Below the pieces are notes generated by a model. That model was not told where the DNA came from, did no database searches, and saw only the letters and a program-made list of their open reading frames with translations. Made by a program: the position numbers and the translations under genes. A stretch of DNA of 64,000 nt from Candidatus Albibeggiatoa sp. nov. NOAA (GTDB lineage Bacteria > Pseudomonadota > Gammaproteobacteria > Beggiatoales > Beggiatoaceae): positions 1-64,000 of the forward strand of contig JAOXRS010000136.1 of assembly GCA_025800385.1 (NCBI GenBank), in the 5' to 3' direction. Every line of letters begins with the position of its first letter. The first letter of the stretch is position 1. This document shows, one piece after another, positions 49,201 through 57,440 of this stretch.

Positions 49201-52200
49201 GTTGTTACCTCGGTATTCGCTTCTAATGGCTCAATAATAGAAGTTTTCCCTAATGGTGTATCTACAGCTTCATCATATTTAAGATTTAAGTCAGCATCAT
49301 AGAACGCTAACAAGCTAATTGGCTTTTGGATATCAACAGCTTGCTCAAGGTTTTTTAAGGTAATAGAAACACTACCCGCAACTTTTAGACTATCCATATC
49401 GACTTGCATATTGCTTGTGTCAATAGATTCAGCGCGGAGGTCTGGCAATAACGTAACAGCTGCAAGAGGGCGTAAACGAATTGTGCCAACATCAATAAGC
49501 TCTTCTGTTGGTAAAGAAATACCTAATTCAAAAGGGCTATAGTCTTCAACAATTAAAGCAAGGTCACCATCAAGCTCTGGGAATTTGATAATTTCAAAAG
49601 ACCCATCAGCCTGAGACATGGTGCTCAATGATGTATCATTAAAGTGAACAGAAACTTCAACATTAGCTAATACTTGTCCAGTCGTTGCATCAGCTGCAAT
49701 ACCTTTGATGCCCACTTTTTTCTGTTTATAGAAAAGCGACATGATATTGTTACCTGTATTGCATTCCGTCAAGCTATTTTGCTCATCAATAGCCACATAA
49801 ATTGTCTGATCTTCATCAACAATATGGACATTTTCTAGCTGTAAATCTTGGAAAATGTGCGGAGCAAAAGAGTCCAATGTTAACGTACCAAAATCTGTGC
49901 GTTGCTCGCCCGTTGAATCTAGAGTATAAAAGCTAAGCACAACATTATCAGGAGACGCGACAGGCCCTGCATTTGCAATACGCACTTGTAAAGCAGTCTG
50001 TTGACCGTCTTCATTATTGATAATTTGTAACCGACTTGCAGTTAAATCAAAGAAGCTTTTATTTTGAATAACCTCTAGCTGTTGTTGTTGGCGACCACTT
50101 GTAGGATTCTGTTGATATTGAGGAATACTACCATCATCGTTAACATTGGTGACATGATACGTTTTCTGATTCCAAATACCACGAGCAGGCATCCAAGAAT
50201 TATTAATATTTTCAAAAATTTGTATATCACCATTGGCAGCAATAATGTTGGCATGGCCATCATTATCTATATCTGCAATAACAGGATTTTTATAACTAGG
50301 CCAAATATTTACACCATATGGAAATATAGCTAAGTTCTCACCAGTCGTACCATCAACAATATACAAATCGGTGTAGGAGTGAAATACCAGCTCTAATTGT
50401 CCATTGCCATCGAAATCAAACGTAGCAGCTGAAGACTTTTCAAACCTACCATTAATTTTGGAAAACCATTTCATTTGTCCATCATAGTCAAATACCCGAT
50501 AAGACATATCATTTGGAGCATCATATACCACGCCTATTTCAGAGTAACCATCACCATCAAAATCAGCAATGGTTGGTGCTGCACCATATCCTCTGTATCT
50601 ATACATATAGCCATTGTAATCTCTATAATCACGACCATCTAAATAAACAGGTCCCCATTTACGTTGCCCATCATGCTCAAATACGAAAATTTCACCTCCT
50701 AAAACATTCACAACTTCAGGATAAGGATCATCATCGAATTGACCTGTACCTATAAAATTAAGATCATAAATCGTGGTAATAGAATCCCTAAAAGACCAAT
50801 ATAAATCTCCATTAGCTCGATAAACATCTAAATATCTTAAGACTTCTAAAGAACCATCTAAATCTAAGTCAACAGCAATTGGTACTTGATGAGTTTGATA
50901 ACCTTCAGTTTGTTGGATATCTTCGATATCTTCATTATCGGCTGACCACATCAAATTGCCTTGAGAATCAAAAACCAAATTGGCAATTAAAATTTCGGCT
51001 TGTCCATCGGCATCTAAATCGGCAATAGTAGGTGAACCATTGAGAGGGTTAGGCTTTCCTGTTTCAGTTTCCCAAATTTTTTCACCCTTATTATTCAGAG
51101 CGACCACTTTCATACCATCATGAGAAATTGTAATAATTTCAGGTACGCCATCGGCATCAATATCACCTAAAGCAGGCGTTACCGTTCGATAGCTATATAC
51201 TTGGAAGAGCTTTTGCGTAGTATTATCTTCGTTAACAATATGTGCAGAAATACCACCGTATTCTGATTCTGTTATTGCACGCTCATGAGCTATGATTGCA
51301 GGTTTATCATACTGATCGATTGAACCATCACCATTGGTATCTTGTAAAGGTCCAACAACTGGCATGACTCTATAGCGGTGATAATATGAGTCTATTTTCC
51401 ATCTTTCTTTAAGCTCAAAAGTATCTTTTTCAATTTGTACATTACATACTTTTGCACTTGTTAAAATATTGTTCCCCTCATTACGCTCAACAATTGCTTG
51501 CTCGCTATCTAACCAAACGTAAATAGGGGCATCTTTGTAAGGCAATTGACCATGTACAGGTAAGATAACAGGAGTGATTGTATTGGCTTTTAGTGGGTCT
51601 TTAAATGTTGTTTGCCCATATAAAACATCAACCTCTGTATCATACTGACGATTAAGATTCACATCATAGAATGCTAATAAATCAACGGGCTGCGTAATAG
51701 TTGTATTGCTAGTATTTTTAACAGGGATTGAAAGTGCACCATGAATATCTAATGTATGCCAATCTGGTTGAATAACACGCATATCAATAGGTACAGCTTC
51801 TAAATCTGGCAGTAAAGCAACTGTATTCTCAGGATATAAATGAACTGAGCCTAAATCCACCGTTTCATTTAAAGTAAATACTTGTAGCTCTACATTTAGG
51901 GTTTCACTTTGATAGCTATCTAGTGTAAAAGAAAGTTGCTTCTGTCCTGAAGATAATCCGTCACAACTAAAATGTCCTTGGTTATTTGTGGTAATAACTT
52001 GGCTATCACAAGAAATTGAAACATTAGCTAATGGATTTTGAGATTCTCCATCAATCACAATGCCTTTAATTTCACCATCACCAGCTACATAAGTAACACT
52101 TGGCTGTAATTGGGGAGAAAAAGTTGAAACTGTTTTAGCTGCAATTGTTAAAGATGTTTCAATTGTGGTGTATCCATCAAATTCCATACGTACGGTATAC

Positions 52201-53756
52201 TCACCGCTGGGTATACTTAATATTCGATAAAAGCCATCAGCATTGGTTTCTAACATCAATGTATCATCGATAAAAATGCGTACTTTATTTAAACCAAGCA
52301 ATGTTTTTGCATCTGTAATAAGTCCTTCCAATGTACCAGTGTCAGGTATAAGTTTGAAGGGTACCGAGAAATTTTCACCATCTATAATCGTGACAGGAAT
52401 AGATGCCGCAAGGTATGCATTATGATTAATTTGAATTGTTACATCACCTGCAGGCATATCATTGATTAAGAATAAACCCTGATCATCAGTGATAAGCGTT
52501 GTATTAAATGTATCACTTACAATTTGGATTTCAACATTACTCAAAGGCTGGTTAGTTTCTGTATCAATAACACTACCTTGAACCACAGTTGTATTAGTTG
52601 CGCGTAATAAATATAGTTCACCTAAGTCAACAATTTGTCCTGTACTTAAGCTTGTTTCTGAGGTAAAACGCACACCTGAGGCATCAGAAATTTGAACCGA
52701 ATAATCACCTTGATTTAAACTATCGAAATTAAATAACCCATTTTCATCAGTTTGCTGAGTTGCTGTTGTTGAACCAGAAAGTGCTACTGTAATTTTTGAT
52801 AAAGGTAAGTTTGTTTGATCATCTAAAATAACTCCTGTAATTTGTCCTAAATCAGGATTGGCAATAGTTGGGTTTGACACTGTATGAAGTGCTCGCAAAG
52901 CAAGTGCTGTGGAATAAACATCATTATCCCAGCTACCATTATCAAGCTGTGCCATATTTAGTAAGTCAATATAACTTGAAACCTCATCAAGATTAGATAA
53001 AGTTGGAGCAATTGCAATTAAGGCTAATGCTAGCTCAAAGTTTTCATGTGTTTCTTGAGATAATTGGTTGAGTAGATAGGTTTTTGCTTTATCTAAAAAG
53101 CCATTAATATCAAGAGAAGGAATATGGCTCACATCATGGCGATATTGCCAAAGGGCACGCATGGTTAATGCTGTTACATAAATCGATGCAGTATCACTAA
53201 TTTGCCCATTTTGATTGAACATTGGAGACTGTAACAGATAATCAATAGTTGGATACAATGTAACAGGCTCAGTATCCATGATATTACTTGTAGCCAAGGC
53301 TTCTAGTGCAAACGCTGTATCTAATTCTGTACGTTGATAACCTGCTAAATCTCCCAATCCACCCTCTTCTTGCAAGCGATTAACAAGTTCATTGATTAAA
53401 TCTTCTGAAGTTTGACCCGCTAAAAATTGAACTAGGATTGTATTAGCTATATTTTCTGTACTTGGAAAAGACACTGTATCAATGAAGTTTAAAGCATCGT
53501 CCATTGAAGTTTGGGTTTGAGGCGTTTCACCTAAAGCAGATAAGGCTTGCCAGCTTGCTACAGTGGCCTGATAAGGTATCGCTATATCACTATCTGTACT
53601 GTAGCTCCCATTTGATTGAGTTTGACTAATGAGCCATGCCTTTCCTGATTCAATACTGCCTTGGGCTACCAACGGTAAGCATATCAGCCACATTAGCATA
53701 AAGCGCAAAATACGCTCTGTGCTTAACAACACAGTTCTCCTAGGCATCTTCATCAT
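46206..53756 (-). CDS. Giant secreted mosaic protein (prenyltransferase-like repeats, FG-GAP, VWA, CARDB, propeller)
   Basis: This 2516-residue protein has a signal peptide (ending near LPLVAQG, residue ~33). Order: alpha/alpha terpenoid-cyclase-like repeats (about 36-296; ending QLDNGSWDNDVYSTALALRA); four carboxypeptidase-regulatory-like repeats (about 302-358, 392-460, 474-535, 559-622); CARDB1 (647-764); FG-GAP/VCBS calcium propeller (about 790-1205; DTNGDGSIDQYD, DIDADGVPEI, DFDGDGYSEI, DIDNDGHANI); CARDB2 (1233-1340); a fifth regulatory repeat (1348-1419); CARDB3 (1434-1557), a duplicate of CARDB1; a VWA domain (1564-1749) with an intact MIDAS (CLDSSGS, DSTAIS, SSDGGPN); CARDB4 (1753-1860); two Ig-like domains (1869-2086); a propeller (about 2204-2426); and a C-terminal EF-hand-like DANADGLDDF. 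No membrane anchor or sorting signal is seen. The start may be ATG 53747, 9 bases after AAGGA. Confidence 0.85.
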   Translation of the reverse strand: MMKMPRRTVLLSTERILRFMLMWLICLPLVAQGSIESGKAWLISQTQSNGSYSTDSDIAIPYQATVASWQALSALGETPQTQTSMDDALNFIDTVSFPSTENIANTILVQFLAGQTSEDLINELVNRLQEEGGLGDLAGYQRTELDTAFALEALATSNIMDTEPVTLYPTIDYLLQSPMFNQNGQISDTASIYVTALTMRALWQYRHDVSHIPSLDINGFLDKAKTYLLNQLSQETHENFELALALIAIAPTLSNLDEVSSYIDLLNMAQLDNGSWDNDVYSTALALRALHTVSNPTIANPDLGQITGVILDDQTNLPLSKITVALSGSTTATQQTDENGLFNFDSLNQGDYSVQISDASGVRFTSETSLSTGQIVDLGELYLLRATNTTVVQGSVIDTETNQPLSNVEIQIVSDTFNTTLITDDQGLFLINDMPAGDVTIQINHNAYLAASIPVTIIDGENFSVPFKLIPDTGTLEGLITDAKTLLGLNKVRIFIDDTLMLETNADGFYRILSIPSGEYTVRMEFDGYTTIETSLTIAAKTVSTFSPQLQPSVTYVAGDGEIKGIVIDGESQNPLANVSISCDSQVITTNNQGHFSCDGLSSGQKQLSFTLDSYQSETLNVELQVFTLNETVDLGSVHLYPENTVALLPDLEAVPIDMRVIQPDWHTLDIHGALSIPVKNTSNTTITQPVDLLAFYDVNLNRQYDTEVDVLYGQTTFKDPLKANTITPVILPVHGQLPYKDAPIYVWLDSEQAIVERNEGNNILTSAKVCNVQIEKDTFELKERWKIDSYYHRYRVMPVVGPLQDTNGDGSIDQYDKPAIIAHERAITESEYGGISAHIVNEDNTTQKLFQVYSYRTVTPALGDIDADGVPEIITISHDGMKVVALNNKGEKIWETETGKPNPLNGSPTIADLDADGQAEILIANLVFDSQGNLMWSADNEDIEDIQQTEGYQTHQVPIAVDLDLDGSLEVLRYLDVYRANGDLYWSFRDSITTIYDLNFIGTGQFDDDPYPEVVNVLGGEIFVFEHDGQRKWGPVYLDGRDYRDYNGYMYRYRGYGAAPTIADFDGDGYSEIGVVYDAPNDMSYRVFDYDGQMKWFSKINGRFEKSSAATFDFDGNGQLELVFHSYTDLYIVDGTTGENLAIFPYGVNIWPSYKNPVIADIDNDGHANIIAANGDIQIFENINNSWMPARGIWNQKTYHVTNVNDDGSIPQYQQNPTSGRQQQQLEVIQNKSFFDLTASRLQIINNEDGQQTALQVRIANAGPVASPDNVVLSFYTLDSTGEQRTDFGTLTLDSFAPHIFQDLQLENVHIVDEDQTIYVAIDEQNSLTECNTGNNIMSLFYKQKKVGIKGIAADATTGQVLANVEVSVHFNDTSLSTMSQADGSFEIIKFPELDGDLALIVEDYSPFELGISLPTEELIDVGTIRLRPLAAVTLLPDLRAESIDTSNMQVDMDSLKVAGSVSITLKNLEQAVDIQKPISLLAFYDADLNLKYDEAVDTPLGKTSIIEPLEANTEVTTSIEIDGELPYRDAPIHVWIDSDQTIAETSEINNIIVSTNECGAPIFNTIDLALCLDSSGSLLTSYHTETEGVARAVENLIPHNNSVRLTVIQLSYTAILEVPPTFVNSTTAAKIARLSRDSWRVEDSTAISSCIYRATEEITSAEPKTDFQIIMVSSDGGPNNAERTREAAKAAEEAGIDVLNAVVMDAPNNAFLEELVFPKPATSDLGYVVPFGTVDDFANTIASYVKSDMRVIGTPDLSVSKFHIVEVGAGSLTLEARIGNGGLVEWSEEVKLTLWQGDPTNGGILLRTVNVNTEAGVPYTDVQLQGITNLANGEDLYAIVDFDNQVSECNEDNNSMSLSVQDFAGKLAIATDAAEYGPNTPVIIDYTVTNQGILPLEHTDVTSFNLALTIEDIQGDTIATLPIVVINNLDAGETASGQIEWNSATWLTGTYQVKAQLSNANNKQVDQTGIEFEITQGNDASIDVTLGLDKPVYHTTDLVQLNALIQNQTLNVLVDDAPLHITVRDPNQQIIYTTTREVQSLTPQGVRELLIPYMLKDAEIGIYTIELAVLDADGTTLASQSLSFEVQESLALVLSGNIDMQAMPSQIHQCTETITNSGTQGLTDLPVQYLLLNVDDQSIVETETATIDLASKGSDSQTLSYFTQLLPAAHYACVLQAQIDGEWKTLDFQVFNHDNMLASECSTMYAIHDQDLNNTQLFTYDLNQRLIAALGSVYPEYDLEGMDIHPYTHKLYASSGHENAILYLVDGFTGDLMPIGVIGFNDVVALSFNATGQLWGWSKQGLIQIDTTTGQGQLVLADTTPVQGLAWNNDGSVLYATASDPTGKNTTLWSYDPIAISLTIQCESLAGEVESLEVLPDDTLAFGIHNDNQLGLYAYDAAACQVVEQAKITTPFNDIEAIAWPTADCTTQQATLNAFIAALSDDSFIDENGKVRITLEGQTYSGQLAELITQGVAPNNGKINLVAIPDANADGLDDFLITYSDGSQQVLYYLGLAN

Positions 53757-53848
53757 TCCTTATCATCAACTAAAGCAAAAGCTTAAATATTTTTCTAAGT
53801 GAAATTACTAAAAAGCAATACAAATGCAAAATACCGACATCAAGACAT

Positions 53849-53878
53849 ATTTTATCATTAAAATAAATTTATTTTCAA
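53849..53878 (-). promoter_or_regulatory. Likely sigma-70 promoter of the 2516-residue gene
   Basis: On the minus strand TTGAAA (53873-53878) and TAAAAT (53849-53854) are 18 bases apart, each 5 of 6 to consensus, predicting a 5'-UTR near 86 bases. The same elements, spacing and flanks occur before the short paralogue, which supports function. Confidence 0.6.
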
Positions 53879-54337
53879 ATATTTCATATAAATAAATCAC
53901 CTAAAAATAATCATTTTTCTTTTTATGCATTTTTTTATATTTTGTTTTTAAAAGAGTTTTCAAATGCGGCATATTAAATACTGCATATTTAAAGAAAATA
54001 TTAAAACAAGCTACATATCGGCAAAATAAATCATATTTTATATGAATAAAGCTCTAATATATTTGTACTATTAATAATGCTATGCTTCTATTTCTAATAG
54101 ATTAAGATGTTAATAATAATACAAAACAATGATTATTAATTTATTTCATTAAACACAGCAAAAGTTCTAAGTATGATGGCTCTAATAGGTAATAATCACA
54201 GCAATTAACTAACCTAGGCAATATAAAGAGAAGAGTTTTATAAGCTAAAGGGAGAGGGATTTTAAGAGTTACTTAGCCTACCCTTTATTAATGGTTTCAA
54301 GGCTTAGATTTTGGGTTGGATAATATACTGAATGCTA

Positions 54338-54365
54338 CCTAAACCAGCAGAGTTACTGATTTAGG
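54338..54365 (-). terminator. Hairpin downstream of the 582-residue paralogue
   Basis: CCTAAACCAG / CTGATTTAGG (one mismatch) lies 24 bases after the stop of the short gene. It is a diverged copy of the hairpin after the 2516-residue gene. No T-run is evident. Confidence 0.5.
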
Positions 54366-54388
54366 CATAAGTATGGAAGATTGAAGTA

Positions 54389-56137
54389 TTATGAACTTTG
54401 GGTAAACCAAGGAAGAGCAACATTATCTAATCCTAAGTAATATAGGATTTGTTGTGTACCATCTGGATAAGTAATTAGAAAATCATCAAGGCCGTCATTA
54501 TTTGCATCAGGAATCGGATTCAAATTAAGCTCACCATTAGCAGGTACTTCACCTTGAATGGTAGATTCAGCTAATTGTCCAGCGTAAGTTAAACCATCAA
54601 CTGTAAAACGAATTTTACGATTTGCACCTATAAATGCATTATCTGATAAAGCTGAAAAGAAAGCGCGTAGTGCAGTTTGTTGTGATGTGCAATTAGCTGC
54701 TGGCCATGCTACTGCTTCAATATCATTGAATGGAGTGGCAATTTTTGCTTGCTCAACAACTTGACAAGTCGCTGCATCATAAGCATATAAACCTAGTTGG
54801 TTATCGTTATGAACGCCAAAAGCTAATGTGTTATCAGGTAGCATTTCCAAGCTTTCGATTTCACCACCAAGATTATGACAATGTTCAGTCAAACTATTTG
54901 TAGTCGGATCATAAGCCCAAAGTGTACTGTTGAAACCAGCCTCACTTTTAGCGGTAGCATATAACAAGCTTCCATCATTATTCCATGCTAAACCTTCAAC
55001 AGGTGTTGTATTTGCTAAAACCAATTGTCCTTGACCTGTTGTCGTATCAATTTGAATCAAGCCTTGTGCCGACCAGCCCCATAACTGTCCTGTAGCATCG
55101 AACGACAAAGCATCTACATCATCAAACCCAATCAAACCAACCAATGTTAACTCACCAGTAAAACCATCCACTTGATACAGTGCAGCATTCTCTCGTCCCG
55201 TACTTGCGTAAAGTATGCGAGTGTATGGGTGAATATCCATGCCTTCTAAGTCAAGCTCAGGGTAAACATCACCTAATGCCGTAATAGAGTGCTGATTGAG
55301 ATCATAGCGAAATAGTTGTGAATCATTGGATGACTGGTCATGGATTGCGTAAACTGTGCTGCATTCTGTCGCTAATACATTATCATATTTAAAAGCTTGA
55401 AAATCTAAGATTTGCCATTCGCCCTCAATTTGCACTTGTAATAAACAAGCATATTCTGCCGCAGGTAAGGTATGTGTAAAGTATTCCAATACTTTTGTAT
55501 ATAAACCATTTTCAGCTAAATCTATAGCTTCAGCTTCTGCTTCAATAACAGTTTGGCCTTTAGCATTGACTAAGGCATATTGCAAGGGTAGTGCGTTAAT
55601 CACTTGATTACTTGAGTTAATGATAGAGAAAGTGCATTGTTGAGTTTGTGCGACAGACTGTACAGAAATACTGCCAGATAAAACCGATGCTAAGCTTTCT
55701 TCAACATCAAATATACCAATTTGTGAAGTCAAAACTGAACTATCTGCACCCAATATAGCCATATCAACGATATATGTCCCCGCAATCGCACTTTTTAGCA
55801 TATAAGGTATTGATAAGTCTTGTGTAGCTTGGGGTTCTAGTGAATCAATTTCACGTGTTGTTGCATAAATAATTTGTTGATTCGGCGCACGTACCGTGAC
55901 ATATACAGGTATATTTTCAAGCGATACATTCGATGTTTGGTTTTGAATAGAAGCTTGTAGCTGCATTAAGGCAGTAGCTTGATAGGTAGGTTTATCAGTA
56001 TTGATTTGTAAACTAACTTGAGCTGGATCTGTTGTATCAGCTTGGGTCAGTAGTGGTAAGCATGTCAGCCATACCATCATAAATTGCAAAATACGCTCTG
56101 TGCTGAATAGCAGCGTTACTTTAGGCATCATAGTCAT
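54389..56137 (-). CDS. Short paralogue of the giant surface protein (signal peptide plus C-terminal part)
   Basis: The 582-residue protein has the same signal peptide as the 2516-residue protein (MPKVTLLFSTERILQFMMVW against MPRRTVLLSTERILRFMLMW) and then corresponds directly to its C-terminal ~530 residues: Ig-like region (about 40-150), a linker, propeller (about 270-490; EGMDIHPYTRILYASTGREN, GLAWNNDGSLLYATA, NQLGLYAYDAA), and the EF-hand-like end DANNDGLDDFLITYPDG. It lacks the ~1,940 residues carrying the prenyltransferase-like, FG-GAP and VWA domains. Twelve extra residues end it (DNVALPWFTQSS). The start could be ATG at 56131 or 56128, since AAGGA abuts the first ATG. Its own promoter is visible. 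No anchor is seen. Confidence 0.85.
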   Translation of the reverse strand: MTMMPKVTLLFSTERILQFMMVWLTCLPLLTQADTTDPAQVSLQINTDKPTYQATALMQLQASIQNQTSNVSLENIPVYVTVRAPNQQIIYATTREIDSLEPQATQDLSIPYMLKSAIAGTYIVDMAILGADSSVLTSQIGIFDVEESLASVLSGSISVQSVAQTQQCTFSIINSSNQVINALPLQYALVNAKGQTVIEAEAEAIDLAENGLYTKVLEYFTHTLPAAEYACLLQVQIEGEWQILDFQAFKYDNVLATECSTVYAIHDQSSNDSQLFRYDLNQHSITALGDVYPELDLEGMDIHPYTRILYASTGRENAALYQVDGFTGELTLVGLIGFDDVDALSFDATGQLWGWSAQGLIQIDTTTGQGQLVLANTTPVEGLAWNNDGSLLYATAKSEAGFNSTLWAYDPTTNSLTEHCHNLGGEIESLEMLPDNTLAFGVHNDNQLGLYAYDAATCQVVEQAKIATPFNDIEAVAWPAANCTSQQTALRAFFSALSDNAFIGANRKIRFTVDGLTYAGQLAESTIQGEVPANGELNLNPIPDANNDGLDDFLITYPDGTQQILYYLGLDNVALPWFTQSS

Positions 56138-56655
56138 TCCTTAATTAGTAACTAAAAACAAGCTTCTACCTTAAATCAGAATTACTCTCTGAACGGGATT
56201 GTTTAAAAACAATAGAGAATTTAAAAATACTGACAATAAAATATATTTTATCATTAGAGTGAATTTATTTTCAAATATATCAATAAGATAATATTTTACT
56301 TAAACCTATTTTTATTTTTTAATTATTTTTTATTATTTGATTTTAAAATGATATTTATTTGCAGTATATAGATTACTGTATATTTAGATAAAAATGCGAA
56401 AATAACTATATAATATATAAAAAAATGATGTTTTTTTGATAAATCGATTTGATATGAATGTGTATTTAAGACCCTATCCCATTATTATTTCATGATAGTA
56501 GAATCAATAAGTACATGAATAGACATATTTCAGTAGAAATACTGATTTATAGGATAAACGTAGAAAAAGACCAAAAGCATATTTTTAAGTATCATCAGAA
56601 GTGCTCACTATTCGAATTTAAATAATGAGCAGTTGACTAGATTAATAAATAATCT
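56138..56655. other. 518-base AT-rich region upstream of the short paralogue
   Basis: No credible ORF. It contains the promoter of the short paralogue (56245-56274), an upstream block near 56371-56386 resembling one at about 53977-53991, and at 56603-56630 an inverted repeat (GCTCACTATT / AATAATGAGC, one mismatch) after the SUKH gene. Otherwise it is low-complexity AT-rich sequence. Confidence 0.65.
56245..56274 (-). promoter_or_regulatory. Likely sigma-70 promoter of the 582-residue gene
   Basis: On the minus strand TTGAAA (56269-56274) and TAAAAT (56245-56250) with an 18-base spacer match the promoter of the long paralogue base for base. Two segments of 13 and 17 bases are identical between the two regions. 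Confidence 0.6.
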
Positions 56656-57315
56656 CTATTCATCAGATTCTTCTTCATCAGCCAAAATGGAATAATGTAA
56701 TAGATATTCCGCAAACTCTATAAAATTTAAAAATTTCAAGCAGAAATCACTCCATGCAAGCGCATCATCAATGCTAAAAAGCCATATTTCAGACTCTCCT
56801 TTTTGGGGTTCCGAATTAGGGTTAAAACAATACCAAGTCATTGGATATCTATAATGTCCAAACTGAATCAAGTCATAACTGTCCTTATATCTAAATAACG
56901 CCCTTTTATCTTGCATTTTAGAAGGTGCTATATTTCCCAAAGAGTCAATTACTTGTAAATTCCTATCATAAAAAAACTGATAATCTGCTTCAGGATAAGG
57001 GTAGTTTTCTTCAATCTGATCTTGCCAAAGCTCTTCAGGATCACACCGCTGATTAAAAAGACCAATTTCATTAATTGGATAGAAAAGATGTTCATCTGGA
57101 TAAAAATCTAAACAATCAGTATTCATAAGAGTTAAACCGTTTGTTACTTCTAACAAGGCTCTATAACTGTTTGGTAATGTTACGCCATACTTTAGCTCTA
57201 TAGCACGGATTTCCTCGGGTGTTGCTCCAGTCGCTGTTTGGCAGCTGTGCTCTCCTCCAATTTGCTTACATCGCTCAATATAGTCATGCCAATAATCATG
57301 TAATGTTGATGTCAT
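56656..57315 (-). CDS. SMI1/KNR4 (SUKH) family protein
   Basis: The 219-residue protein contains a SUKH-1 domain (about residues 20-185). Visible landmarks are GATPEEIRAIELKYGVTLPN and YRALLEVTNGLTL near 29-61, YFPI-type segment LFYPINEIGLFNQ near 76, and an acidic C-terminus ending ADEEESDE. SUKH proteins are often immunity proteins for polymorphic or contact-dependent toxins, but many are housekeeping or regulatory. No toxin gene is adjacent: upstream is a CMD-family gene, downstream the surface-protein cluster. An inverted repeat follows its stop, so it is probably transcribed alone. Confidence 0.8.
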   Translation of the reverse strand: MTSTLHDYWHDYIERCKQIGGEHSCQTATGATPEEIRAIELKYGVTLPNSYRALLEVTNGLTLMNTDCLDFYPDEHLFYPINEIGLFNQRCDPEELWQDQIEENYPYPEADYQFFYDRNLQVIDSLGNIAPSKMQDKRALFRYKDSYDLIQFGHYRYPMTWYCFNPNSEPQKGESEIWLFSIDDALAWSDFCLKFLNFIEFAEYLLHYSILADEEESDE

Positions 57316-57339
57316 GGTTATCTCACAATAGTCCTAAAA

Positions 57340-57388
57340 GAAAAAATGGAATATAGTATGCCCAATATTTACGAGCACACCTATTCCA
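57340..57388 (-). terminator. Terminator of the CMD-family gene
   Basis: On the minus strand TGGAATA / TATTCCA with a long loop is followed by TTTTTTCTTTT. It lies about 50 bases after the stop of the CMD-family gene and just before the SUKH start. The long loop lowers confidence. Confidence 0.6.
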
Positions 57389-57440
57389 TCTTTAAAGACT
57401 TCCTTTGCAAGACGTTTTGCCAAACAATGGCTTGCTTATC

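Larger units (their letters stand above)
53757..54388. other. 632-base AT-rich region upstream of the 2516-residue gene
   Basis: It holds no credible ORF. On the minus strand it carries the promoter of the giant gene, and near 54338-54365 a hairpin that follows the short paralogue. A block at 53848-53882 matches the region before the short paralogue. The rest is AT-rich, low-complexity sequence. Confidence 0.7.

Noticed and set aside
41051-53756. Polymorphic toxin with SUKH immunity
   Set aside because: No recognisable toxin domain ends either giant; both end in the same EF-hand-like module or zinc motif, so the link is kept only as a possibility.
53757-54388. AT-rich region considered as an attachment site, origin or mobile-element edge
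   Set aside because: No direct repeats, DnaA-box cluster, integrase or tRNA end is present; the shared sequence is explained by paralogous promoters.
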